Notes under the pieces: generated by a model | Database searches by the model: none | What the model saw: only the letters and a program-made list of their open reading frames with translations | Told to the model about the DNA's origin: nothing | Translations under genes and position numbers: made by a program | Origin: Oscarella lobularis | Taxonomy: Eukaryota > Porifera > Homoscleromorpha > Homosclerophorida > Oscarellidae | Assembly: GCF_947507565.1 (NCBI RefSeq) | Contig: NC_089175.1 | Coordinates: 6,313,733-6,377,732 of the forward strand | DNA: 64,000 nucleotides | Reading direction: 5' to 3' | Shown here: one piece after another, positions 34,451 through 44,083 of the stretch | Position numbering within the stretch: the stretch's first letter is position 1 | Layout: the number at the start of each line of letters is the position of its first letter

Positions 34451-36658
34451 ATGAACTTCTACTCTCTCGTATTGGGCATAGGTTAGACTAGAAATCGGCC
34501 ACCTCACTGCATTGTGCGGTACCATTCTTATACGCCTATAGGTTATCTTCTCCTCTCAATCAGCTCTCGTCCCGTACGAAAAAATGGTAAGGTAGAGCCA
34601 ACTACCAAAAGAAAAGAAAAGCCTAGCTCCCCTAACAACCAATCTCTGATAGAGTGTGAGTGCTATCGCTATGTTCAGGGAGAAGATGTCGGTGTGAAGG
34701 ACGATAGCATTTCTATAACGAAAGGCGACGTCGTTGAAGTCTACTGCAGAACGGAAAACACCCATACCGCAATTAATTGGGAAACAAATTTAAATAGTGA
34801 AAGCTTCGATGTGACATCTATATCACACTTTGTGCAAATATTGAGAATCGAGAGCGCTTCAGTCGAAGCGTCTCAAAATAAAATGGAAGCCACCTGCAAT
34901 CTAACAGACAACGAAAAAGCGACAATATTCGAACAATGCTGCCGCTTGACAATCCGCATCAAAACTAATAAAACAAATACTAAACCCACGATGACGGCAA
35001 CGAAGACATTGACAGCAACTCTACCACAAAACAGAACAAATTTTACGACAACCAATGTTTACAGTGCTACTGCCGCCCCAACGAATCATTCCTATGCGAC
35101 CGAGGAGCAAGAGAGGCCAAATTCTACGACCTTAAGCTCTACTTCTGCCTCTACTACCACAAATCATTCCTATGTAAATGTGACCTCATTTCAGACCTCT
35201 ACCTCGCGTCATACTGCGACTATCTCTGCGGTGTGCGTCGCTACTGCGCTCCTTATTAGTGTTCTAGCCGCTGTTTTGTTTGCCCTAAAAAGGAAGCGGC
35301 TTTCTAACAACATTAACTCGAACGATAATAGCACGGACAATTTGAATTATCTTCTCGACGTCAAAGAGCCGGAAATTTGGAATGGAAACAAAATCATTCC
35401 AATAGACTGCCTCTTAGTGGGTAAATCGCTAGGTAAAACGCACTCGCGGTCATTTGTGAAGCACAAATTCGCAAGCCAGTTGTTATCTCAGGGGAAGGGC
35501 AATTTGGAACGGTGGCTGAAGGAAAATTAAAAACAGCGAGCAAGGAAGGCCAAGTTTACAGTAAGCGAATCGCAATAAAAATGCTCAGAGGTAAGCGCAC
35601 AAACTTGATCGAAGTGCATGTATTGAGCACGGAATTCATCTCTGTCTATAGACGAAGGAGGAGACAACGCAAAAGAGCTTCAAAAAGAAGCCGAATTCAT
35701 CGTCAACCTCGGTCGACACGAGAACGTCATTCTCGTCTACGGTTACTGCATAGAAGAGACATGTAAGGCGGCGTCGAAATTCGCGCACGTCTAAGAGCAC
35801 GACTAAACTATGCATGTATACAATACTGTTCAGGCGTGAGTAAGATCGTAATGGAATATGCCGAGCTCGGAGACCTACATCGTCATCTACGCAAACTGAG
35901 AAGCGTCGGACTCGACGACAGGAAACAATTCGCATTTGCGCAGCAAATCGCCGAAGGAATGAAGTATGTCGCCTCCAAAGGAGTAAGGAAAATTGACAAG
36001 CGTGCTGACGCGATAAATTGGAGAAAATCGCCTTCTAGTGCGTTCATCGCGATTTAGCAGCAAGAAACGTTCTCGTTTGCGCGGGACAACGACTAAAGGT
36101 TTCCGACTTCGGACTCGCTAAAGATCTCCAATCGGCTGCCTACTACCGAAAAACGAAGCGTGTACGTCGAGGGAAAAGCGAAATTAACCCAAATTAATTA
36201 AGCCAATAAACCATTTTTCATACACAGGGCGGTGTTATACCGTTTCGATGGTGTGCACCGGAAGTACTTCTATATCGAACCTATAGCGAATATAGCGACG
36301 TGTGAGTAAACAAAAAAGAAGTGATTCTATATGCATAAGAGCGTGCGCTCTCTATTACACTAGCTGGTCCTACGGAATCGTTCTTTGGGAAATAGCGACT
36401 CTAGGCGGAACTCCCTATCCGGGAATACCCGTCGAGAAGTTGTTCGAACTGCTGACCGGGAAAACGGGCTATCGAATGAGTAAACCAAGAAACTGCTCTC
36501 AAAAATTGTACGAACGGGTTAATGCATTTGGATAAATAATTATGTCCTTATCCTGACGTAGATACGACGTCATGGCTCGCTGTTGGGATTCGGTCCCAGA
36601 CACAAGGCCGACGTTCTTTCGAATAACGTCCGAATATGTGCGAAATTACGACGTATAG
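34451..36658 (+). CDS. RTK-B: FGFR-like receptor tyrosine kinase with Ig-like ectodomain
   Basis: Nine exons (34451-34481, 34542-35432, 35492-35590, 35652-35762, 35834-35982, 36039-36161, 36228-36301, 36364-36507, 36562-36658) join to 572 aa with no break. Signal peptide [18 protein letters not shown]. One Ig-like domain about residues 60-150 (VVEVYC...INWE...MEATCNL), a Ser/Thr/Asn-rich stalk with many N-x-S/T sites, a transmembrane helix about 236-258 followed by KRKRLS, then kinase: [36 protein letters not shown] activation loop, [29 protein letters not shown]...RPTF. The final block is FGFR-like. Only one Ig domain is present, where vertebrate FGFRs have three. Convergent with an L-type relic (36870-37185). 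Confidence 0.88.
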
Positions 36659-36869
36659 CAAGAGAGACTCGCTCTACATCGCGGTGTACGTGTGCTCTGT
36701 GCTCTCGATTGTTTCTGTGTACATGCAACTATACGCATTAATTAAGTCCCTTTCATTTTTATCGGGAGGGAAGAGGACTCCTTTCGCCAACTTCAAAAAG
36801 AAAGTTGTCAGTCTTAATTAATTAAACGAGCATGTCTCTGTTAAGCCAGCAAAAAAAGCGACAATTCAA

Positions 36870-37185
36870 GGGCGCTACAACGACCTCAAGATCAAGCACT
36901 ATTTTCTCTTTTATGGCCTACGCCTGCATAAGCGCTGCAGCTTAGGAAGTGCCAGAGCGCCTGGCAAGTAAGGTGGAAAATGGTCTGTTTTCTAGCTTTC
37001 GTAAAAGCCAAAGGCAGTCTAATACATGTCATGAACTACTCTATCATTATAAGGCTATCATTATAAGGGAACGATGGCCAAACGTATGCACCCGAGTACA
37101 AGGAACGAATTCTGCCGGGCTCTCAAATATAAAAAGTCCAGCACTTTTGCTCTGAACCTTAAAAGAGGTTCAGCTCCTGTGGACG
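36870..37185 (-). pseudogene. Relic of an L-type gene
   Basis: The minus strand shows the exon-2 end (plus-strand GATCAAGCACTATTTTCTC, GCCTACGCCTGCATAAGCGC at 36890-36945), an AAAAGCCAAAGGCAGT block matching the PLAF stretch (37004) and a decayed promoter region near 37110-37170. No open frame persists. Confidence 0.65.
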
Positions 37186-37784
37186 ATTTATCTAAAGCGT
37201 TTACGCTACGCACACAAACGGTCGTTCTGCGATGTCATTTCAGTTCAAAACGTCATGTATATATAGATAGTCCCAGTAACTTGCGAAATGGATCATTATG
37301 GCCAGGTCTCAACTGTCACAGTTTTCTTTAGCTATCGCTTAATTTAATCGCGTCAATTAAGTCATTATCTAATCAACACTGGGGACGAAAGGTGAGACTG
37401 CTAGAAACGAAACCATGTGTTTGGAAATCTCGACGGAGCGAACCTCAGTCGCTATATTGACCTTTCCTAAGTATCCTGATTGCCTGAAGACGGTTTGCAC
37501 TGATGCTTCATGAGTGAACCGCGACCCTGCAGCTGTCAACTAGCTACACTGCACGTACACGATCCTAATATCATCAGAAACAACATAAACTAGTCGACAC
37601 AGTCATTTGGAGACGTGTGTTTCAACTAGATCAAGCCTAAAGGGATCTCGTAGACATCTCATGTAAAACTACGAGAACTAGACAGTGACCTCCTTACATA
37701 CATACGCCATTCGCTACCCTAGTGAGCTACCTGTAAGGGGCATTGAGGCCATTTCAGATCCTAAGGCAAGCGCCCACGCCTAAA

Positions 37785-37871
37785 AATCACCAGACTTCGG
37801 AGACACACTTAATTAATTAATTAAGTGAAATCACCAGACTTCGGAGACACACTTAATTAATTAATTAAGTG
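37785..37871. repeat. Two tandem 43-bp units, each ending in a perfect palindrome
   Basis: Each unit reads AATCACCAGACTTCGGAGAC, then ACACTTAATTAATTAATTAA and GTG. CACTTAATTAA/TTAATTAAGTG is a 22-bp perfect palindrome. The ACTTCGGAGACAC start recurs near 40940. Confidence 0.75.
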
Positions 37872-38039
37872 GTCGACTATGTTGTAGCTGCATGTACGCC
37901 TACGTCTGCTGGCAATTCTATAGACTGTACCTAGCTAATACGACGTATGGAATCCTATGAATATCTGCTGAAACAAGTTCTTTTTCGCTACCACAGGCCA
38001 GAAGACACATCTGTGGAAGATCGAAGGGTCGACGTAAAG

Positions 38040-38325
38040 GGGACCCCCCATGCACCTTGCATATTTTACTTGCATCGACTCGTTTTTTGCCTTTCAAAGT
38101 AGTGCCAGAGTCTCCATCAGCATCTTGCAGCCACTAAAACAAGTTCGCTTTCGAAAGACATCGATTCTCTGCCCTAAATTACAGCTATCGGTGTACAATG
38201 TCGATTCTCGTTCCTATTCTAGGACACATAAGTTCATTTCTGCCATGATAATCCTTGCGAAAGACGTAAAACCCGTTGCTTGACCTCAGGCTTGACCTTA
38301 GGATGTTAAACATCCGGGTTTGAGG
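38040..38325 (+). repeat. R module, copy 4
   Basis: Shares TTTGCCTTTCAAAGTAG (38085), the ACAAGTTCG and TCGATTCT blocks and AAACATCCGGGTTTGAGG (38306). Confidence 0.55.
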
Positions 38326-38622
38326 CCTCCGGACCAGGTTATTCTAAGGCTTCCGTCGTAAACCACGCCTATAGAGTGTTTTTCTAAAAGCGGATGCACG
38401 GACATGCCTTCCGTTTCCAAAAATTTGTGTTGGCTCGAAATCAAGAGTGAACCGCGTTTCCAGACTGCACTGCAAACATTGAAGACCGCGATGCAAAGTT
38501 GGATGAACGTTTACAAACAATAACATGCAAAGTACTGTACTTCTGTTCTTTTTTGTATATGCGTCTATACCAACTACACATCTAAATTGTTTGTATGATA
38601 TCTTCTTTTGGGATTGTTTAGG

Positions 38623-39929
38623 TTAGGAAACCACAGTTTTTCTGCTGCATCTGAACGCTGTCTTAGCCAAGGTCCCGAGGCCGAGCTTCAGCTTCAGAAT
38701 TTTCCTACCCTTTGTACCGTTGATTTGGCAAAAGTTAGAATCCGAAAGTCGATTTGTGCATTCCTGAACTTGCTCAAATGACTCTGATTTTTGGACTTCC
38801 CACGTGCAATTTGAGCTGCCAGTGGAACCACATTTAATAGTACAGCTGTTTTTGCCCTTTGAAATTATACGACAATTGACCTTCGCTGCGCAAGAGAAGA
38901 CAGTAAGAAAACGAAACAAAATTCAGACCTAACATTAGTACTTTTTTTCGACCAGAAAGTGTCGGAGCAACGTTTTTCCGGCGTAGACGACGGCTTTTCT
39001 GTCACCAGTAGAAATGAAGTCGATGGCTGAGGATGAATAGTCGGCTGTTTTGTCGCCGGTTGGTGCGGTTCAGAAGGCTGAACAGACGGTGCGGTCACGT
39101 CATTTCTTTGGCACTTGGAGCCCTCGCACTCGCACTCGCAGCACGTATTCAAGCAATTTGGATCATATTTCGGCTTCCTCTTGCAGCAGAGATAATTCTT
39201 CCTGTGAAACGGAAGGCACTTCTTCCAATTCAAATACGTGTTTTTTCTGTACAGCATTTTATGGATAAAGTGATTCTCCCAAAGCGTAGTGTTGGTACAG
39301 AACGCTTCTTCCGGCGACGAGTTAGTGCAATCATCAACGGGAAATCCCTTCGCATCGAAGCCTTTCATTGACACAAGATAATGACTTCCGTTGCGAGTGG
39401 CACACAACACTTTGTAGGGGTAGTAACGCGCCTCGACCTCGGCATAATTGCGGCACGGATTAGAAAGTTTAAAAGTGGTTAGATTCTAAAAAAAAGCGAC
39501 GATTATTGAACGCGAGGGAGGGAGAGAGGGCGCATTTATACCTCACTATCAATTTCTAATTTTCCGTTTGCGTTCACGCCTAGGCGCTTCTGTTGAGGAA
39601 ACGTGTACCAGATGAAAGATTTATTGCTGGGGTGGACCATATGCGGGTCGACGAGTTTTAATAGAAAAAGGTCCACGGACGAGTCGACGTCAGGCAAAGT
39701 CAACGAAAGTACGCTGGAGTCAAATTTGATAAAAGCATGAGGATTTTTCATGTCGTCTTCGAACGTTTTGCGTGTCGGTGAGGAGGAGCAGAGCTGTAAA
39801 AAGGCATTGATCAGACTGAGTTCAGCAATGGCTGTGAGATTCAGAGAATACCATATCAAGCTCTCTCATCGCAAAATTGGTGCTCGAACACATGTGCCAG
39901 ACAACAAAAAGAATGAACAGAGACTTCAT
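38623..39929 (-). CDS. L4: secreted beta-trefoil-like (FGF-like?) protein with C-terminal Ig-like domain
   Basis: Four exons (39929-39852, 39793-39542, 39485-38942, 38885-38623) join to 378 aa without breaks. Signal peptide MKSLFILFVVWHMCSS. Trefoil-like repeats: FIWYTFPQQKRLGVNANGK, YKVLCATR...HYLVSMKGFD, then LWENHFIHKMLYRKNTYLNW followed by KKCLPFHRKNY. A Cys-rich CCECECEG segment and a Pro/Ser/Thr linker follow. The last exon is Ig-like (CRIISKG, TIKCGSTGSSNCTWEV, KTAFRC). Exon phases are those of L2, so L2 and L4 form the long subfamily. Confidence 0.82.
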
Positions 39930-39974
39930 TTCGAACGATCGAATGCTGTTGAGCTCACTATGATCAGCTCAGAC

Positions 39975-40004
39975 GTTTCGCTCTGCATTTTATAGAGGAG
40001 GCTC
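39975..40004 (-). promoter_or_regulatory. Conserved TATA promoter of L4
   Basis: The minus strand reads CCTCCTCTATAAAATGCAGA, then GCGAAACGTCTGAGCTGATC, about 55 bp before the ATG. The same two blocks precede L1 and, in part, L5. Confidence 0.78.
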
Positions 40005-41114
40005 GTCTCAATTAGCGCTTTCCCAAATCTTGAAGATGGAGTCAGTCGCGTTCTTGGCGCACATCCCGCGTGGGCAGTCTCTGTCTCGGGCCTGACTAAC
40101 GCCCACGTACCATACCTATAGGCCCCGCCCTCACTTAATTATTCTTATGTAGTAATATGAAGGAAGCGTTTCTCCCGTCAAACTTGTCTCCTCTACGAAG
40201 GAAAACATGCGCAAAAATTCTAGGCAAAATCGAGTTGACAAATAAAACTCGTAAACCCTGGGCGTTTGCAAAATCTTGAAGACGAGAGGAGAGTCGTTTT
40301 TTTTCAACTAAAGAAACAAGCGTAGCTTAAACGTGACATCATCCATATACAGAGAAACAAAAATGCGACGTGCATGCCGTGCCCATATAGGCATGTGAGA
40401 ACTCGGAAGCTAGAAGAGTCCCGATGTCACCATACCGACCTAATTACATCACCCATTCAAATTAACAAACGAAGCGACGACGAAGAGGCGTGCTTTGGGA
40501 AAACCGACTCGCCTACGCGCCTACGCGCTCTACTTAAACCAATGAGGCATGCAGCCTTAATTAAGTAACCTTTCGACGTCGAAGACAAAAAAAGTGAAAC
40601 AAAAGTCATTATACTACTCGATCAAATCTCTGCTGGAAAGTTTCCCTATTCGGTGTGTTTCTACTAGACTATATATAGTTCAAGCCTGATAAGCGAATCG
40701 CGTGGGTTTCGCGTGCAAATAGGAGGATGTTTAGATCACGAATTATAGAGAACCCACAACGCTGTAAATCAATTATTGTCTCGTGAATTCGTGCATGTTT
40801 CAAACTTGGAAGTCTCACGCGAAAGGGGAAGTGAATGCAAAGTATAAATTGGAACCATGAATCATTGTACGACGTCCGCGGTATGAAGACATTCAAAAAC
40901 AGCACCGCCACCAATACGCGAGCGCCCACGTAATTAGTCGACTTCGGAGACCACAACATGCAATATAACTACACGCTGTTCTACGCCGGGCAGGCAATCG
41001 TACGACTATACGACGTGGTGGATCATATGCGGAAGTATGTGTTCCTATACTAGTTCATGATCATGCTCCGATAATTAACCTATTGGAGCTAGTTGCGCGA
41101 TCGAGGCCTCGCAG

Positions 41115-41405
41115 TGGAAATAAGAGGGACCCCTAGGCCATTTAACACGCTATTTTGCCTTTCAGAGTAAGGAGGGTGTTTTCAGCCGTTCGACTACCCG
41201 CTTGACGTCGCAAAACAAGTCTATAAACGAGTGTCCTTATACGAGTGAAGGCGATTTTCGGCTGAAATTACTAACATCAGAGCGGAATGACGATTCTTGG
41301 TCATCTTCGAGCACAAACAAGTTCACTCGCGTTCAGAAAGCAAGCGTAATCCGTTTGGAAACTGCTCTTCTCTCGTCCGGTGGTCAAACATCCGGGTTTT
41401 AGGTC
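41115..41405 (+). repeat. R module, copy 5
   Basis: Nearly the same as copy 6: GGAAATAAGAGGGACCCCTA (41116), GGAGGGTGTTTTCAGCCGTT (about 41172), TGACGATTCTTGGTCATCTT and AAACATCCGGGTTTTAGGTC (41386). Confidence 0.8.
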
Positions 41406-41467
41406 AGTACGCGTACTACTGTAGTTCAATCTCTACAATCCGTGGTTCAATGCCTCAAATCCAATTG

Positions 41468-41943
41468 ACGTCCCAAGACTTTGACTTCACACTTTTCGGT
41501 AACTACACTAGCTCCTTGACCTGAAAAGTGCAGAAAGTAACTCTCGAACAATTTTTTTGTCTGTCAGGATTATAGGAGGATTGAAATTCCCATGATTATC
41601 CAATATTGCCTCATTTCAAGAGATCGATCCTAATTTCCCTTGATCTGTCGCTTGACCCGCCCCGTGGAACCGAAAGAAACCTATCGTATTGCGCAGGCGC
41701 CTTTTTCAACAACTTGAAGCTAGAGGACATTTTTCCTAAAGGGGCCTCGTTTCGATGCGATCGACTGAATTGCTTGATAAACGTCTTTGCGAACGTTTTT
41801 TCCCGATAGCAGGCAATGACGCAGTCGAGAAGGTCTTCGCGTTTGCCTTGCAGTTGTCTTGCCTTGCAGTTGTCACGTGACAAAAAGACTTCACAATGAC
41901 AAAGAAACGTCCCGGACAACAAGAAAGATGAAGCAGTACAATA
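41468..41943 (+). repeat. Segmental duplication, copy 2
   Basis: Matches 31358-31823 in the same orientation. The acetyltransferase gene itself is not part of this copy. Confidence 0.85.
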
Positions 41944-42148
41944 GTAGTCTGGAGGCCAGACCCAATGTATGTGCTGTACGTTTCGGTCTCGTGAATAGAA
42001 TTGATGACGAAGTGCTGCGCTCTTTTCAAATCTCGGTGTAATCTTTATGTGACGTATTTTGTTTTTGCATGCAACGAAACCAAAGTACTAAATGAGCCAT
42101 AGATGATTATGCAATGTCTTCCTAGCTTCTTCTATGAACGTTTCCCGA

Positions 42149-42935
42149 TTAAGGACTTGAATCGTCTTTTCGACAGTCTACCGACGAGCACATGTGTTTC
42201 TTCGACCTAAACTGGCTGCCCTTCATCTCAGCCAATTTTGGATACTCCAATTGATGGTGATTCCACTTGTCAGAGTTTGTACAAAAATCTACCGACGCGG
42301 AACCTGTCAGCTTATCATCGCAATTCTCAACGGCAAATCCTCGTTTCATCGACAAAATGAAATGACTTTGGTTGCGACTTCTGCTGCCAACTTCGTTGCG
42401 AATAGCGCACAAAGCTTCGTAAGGACGTTTCGTGACGCTAGAGTCACACGGACGAAAAACTCGAAATGTCGTTCTTTTCTAAAGAAATCGACAACTTAAT
42501 GAACACTTGAAAATAGAAGGGAGCTATATATGCAACCTCGAGATCGAGTACTATTCTCCCTTTTTGGTTCACGCCTAAGCGCTGCAGTTCGGGATACGTG
42601 TACAAGATGAAGAATTTTCCAACATGCTCCCCTGCAGGAACCTCAGCGTGCTCTGTTACAAAGGCGTCTACGATTGTCTCGCTGTCGCCGTTGGAGGCAG
42701 GCAGGCGAACTGAAAATGTCCTGTTTCTATTGTTCATGGAGGTTATGAAGGCCAAAGGCCTTGTCATGTCATCGTCGTTCAGCGGATCGACACAGCAAAG
42801 CTGAGAACTGACGACTAAGGCACCACGATTCTTATTGAGAGTTGTTAAAACTACCTTTTTAGACACTGTATCATTATAAGAGATGGCCGCAGAACATGTG
42901 TATCCAATTACAAGGAGAACGAACAGAGACTTCAT
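42149..42935 (-). CDS. L5: secreted beta-trefoil-like (FGF-like?) protein, short form
   Basis: Three exons (42935-42855, 42800-42537, 42478-42149) join to 224 aa without breaks. Signal peptide MKSLFVLLVIGYTCSA. Repeats: FFILYTYPELQRLGVNQKGR, YEALCAIR...SHFILSMKRG, then a third unit DKWNHHQLEYPKLAEMKGSQ that has lost the aromatic YLAW core of L2. It stops soon after and has no Ig-like exon. Exon 3 has the same length (330 nt) as in L1, supporting a stable short subfamily. Confidence 0.75.
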
Positions 42936-42979
42936 GTCGAACAAATGATGGTTGAGCTCTGAATACGCTTTCCCCACAG

Positions 42980-43009
42980 CTTTGCTCTGCATTTTATAGA
43001 GGAGGCACA
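42980..43009 (-). promoter_or_regulatory. Conserved TATA promoter of L5
   Basis: The minus strand reads CCTCCTCTATAAAATGCAGA about 55 bp before the ATG. Confidence 0.78.
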
Positions 43010-44083
43010 TCTCTCTGATGCGTCATCTGAGTTCAATTATCTAAATTTACACTCACAGCGCTAGAGCTTCGGGAATTGCGCAATGATGATGCACTTTCAG
43101 TAGGAACTTTGCAAGGGCACGGCTCCTCACGGCTTCACCGGAACTTACACTGTTGTTTTAGCTCGTTCGCTAATCAACGCTGAATGCTGAGGTGCAAAGT
43201 TGAGATCGCCCGTGTTTGACCTTGTATCCTAAATGTCTAATTGCCTACGTCCACTGCACGAGGAAGTTCTCGAGGTGCAATTCTCAGTCTTTTGTCTGTG
43301 AGAAGCGGAGCTTTTTCTCTATACCACGGCCGTGGCACTCCATCACCATTCATTACTAAATTGTTTCATTAATTTGTCTTTTGCTGCGTTGGAGGGTATC
43401 AGATAGGCCAAACGGTGTACAACACTAGAATTTTGGTGACGTCAGAGCAGGTAAAATATATCCATAATTGGGATTCATTTCTGTACGAGAAGCGCTTCTT
43501 TTATTTTCTTAGGGATTCATAAGAAAGACTCTAAACTATAAAAGAAAAAAAAGAGATTACCTTTTGATGACGCCGGGCAGGCAATCGTACGACTGCGACG
43601 TGGTCGATCATATGCGGAAGTTATATAATGTGTTCCTATTAGTTCATTCTCGGATAACCTATTGGAGTTCGCTGCGCGATCGATCGAGGCCTCGAAGTGG
43701 AAATAAGAGGGACCCCTAGGCTATTTAACAGGTTACTTTGTCTTTTAAGAGTAAGGAGGGTGTTTTCAGCCGTTCGACTAGCCGTTTGAAGTCGCAAAAC
43801 AAGTCTAAACGAGTTTCCTTATTGAGAGAAGGCGATTGTCGGCTGAAATTACTAATATCAGAGCGGAGTGACGATTTTTGGTCATCTTCGAGCACAAAAA
43901 GAGTTCAGAAAGCAAGCGTAATCCGTTCGGAACGACGGAAAATGCTCTTCTCTCGTCCGGTGGTCAAACATCCGGGTTTTAGGTCAGTGTTCCACGGCAG
44001 CGAATCAAAATGCAGGTCCTTCGGATAACTATCTCGAAGTCTTCTACACACCGTGGCATGAGACAAACGGCGCCAAACATCTA
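43010..44083. other. Spacer between L5 and S3
   Basis: No supported gene. R module copy 6 occupies 43695-43985. The 43570-43690 stretch repeats sequence found at 40980-41110. Confidence 0.55.
43695..43985 (+). repeat. R module, copy 6
   Basis: Nearly the same as copy 5, with small deletions. It ends AAACATCCGGGTTTTAGGTC (43965), shortly before the 3' end of S3. Confidence 0.8.

Larger units (their letters stand above)
37186..38622. other. Spacer between the L relic and L4
   Basis: No supported gene. It holds a tandem palindromic repeat (37785-37871) and R module copy 4 (38040-38325). Confidence 0.5.
40005..42148. other. Spacer between L4 and L5
   Basis: No supported gene. It contains an AGCGCCCACGTAATTAG block (40920), R module copy 5 (41115-41405) and the second copy of the duplicated NAT-upstream segment (41468-41943). 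Confidence 0.55.

Noticed and set aside
37785-37871. Possible CRISPR-like repeat pair
   Set aside because: Only two adjacent units with no spacers, in a eukaryotic context. It is a plain tandem duplication.
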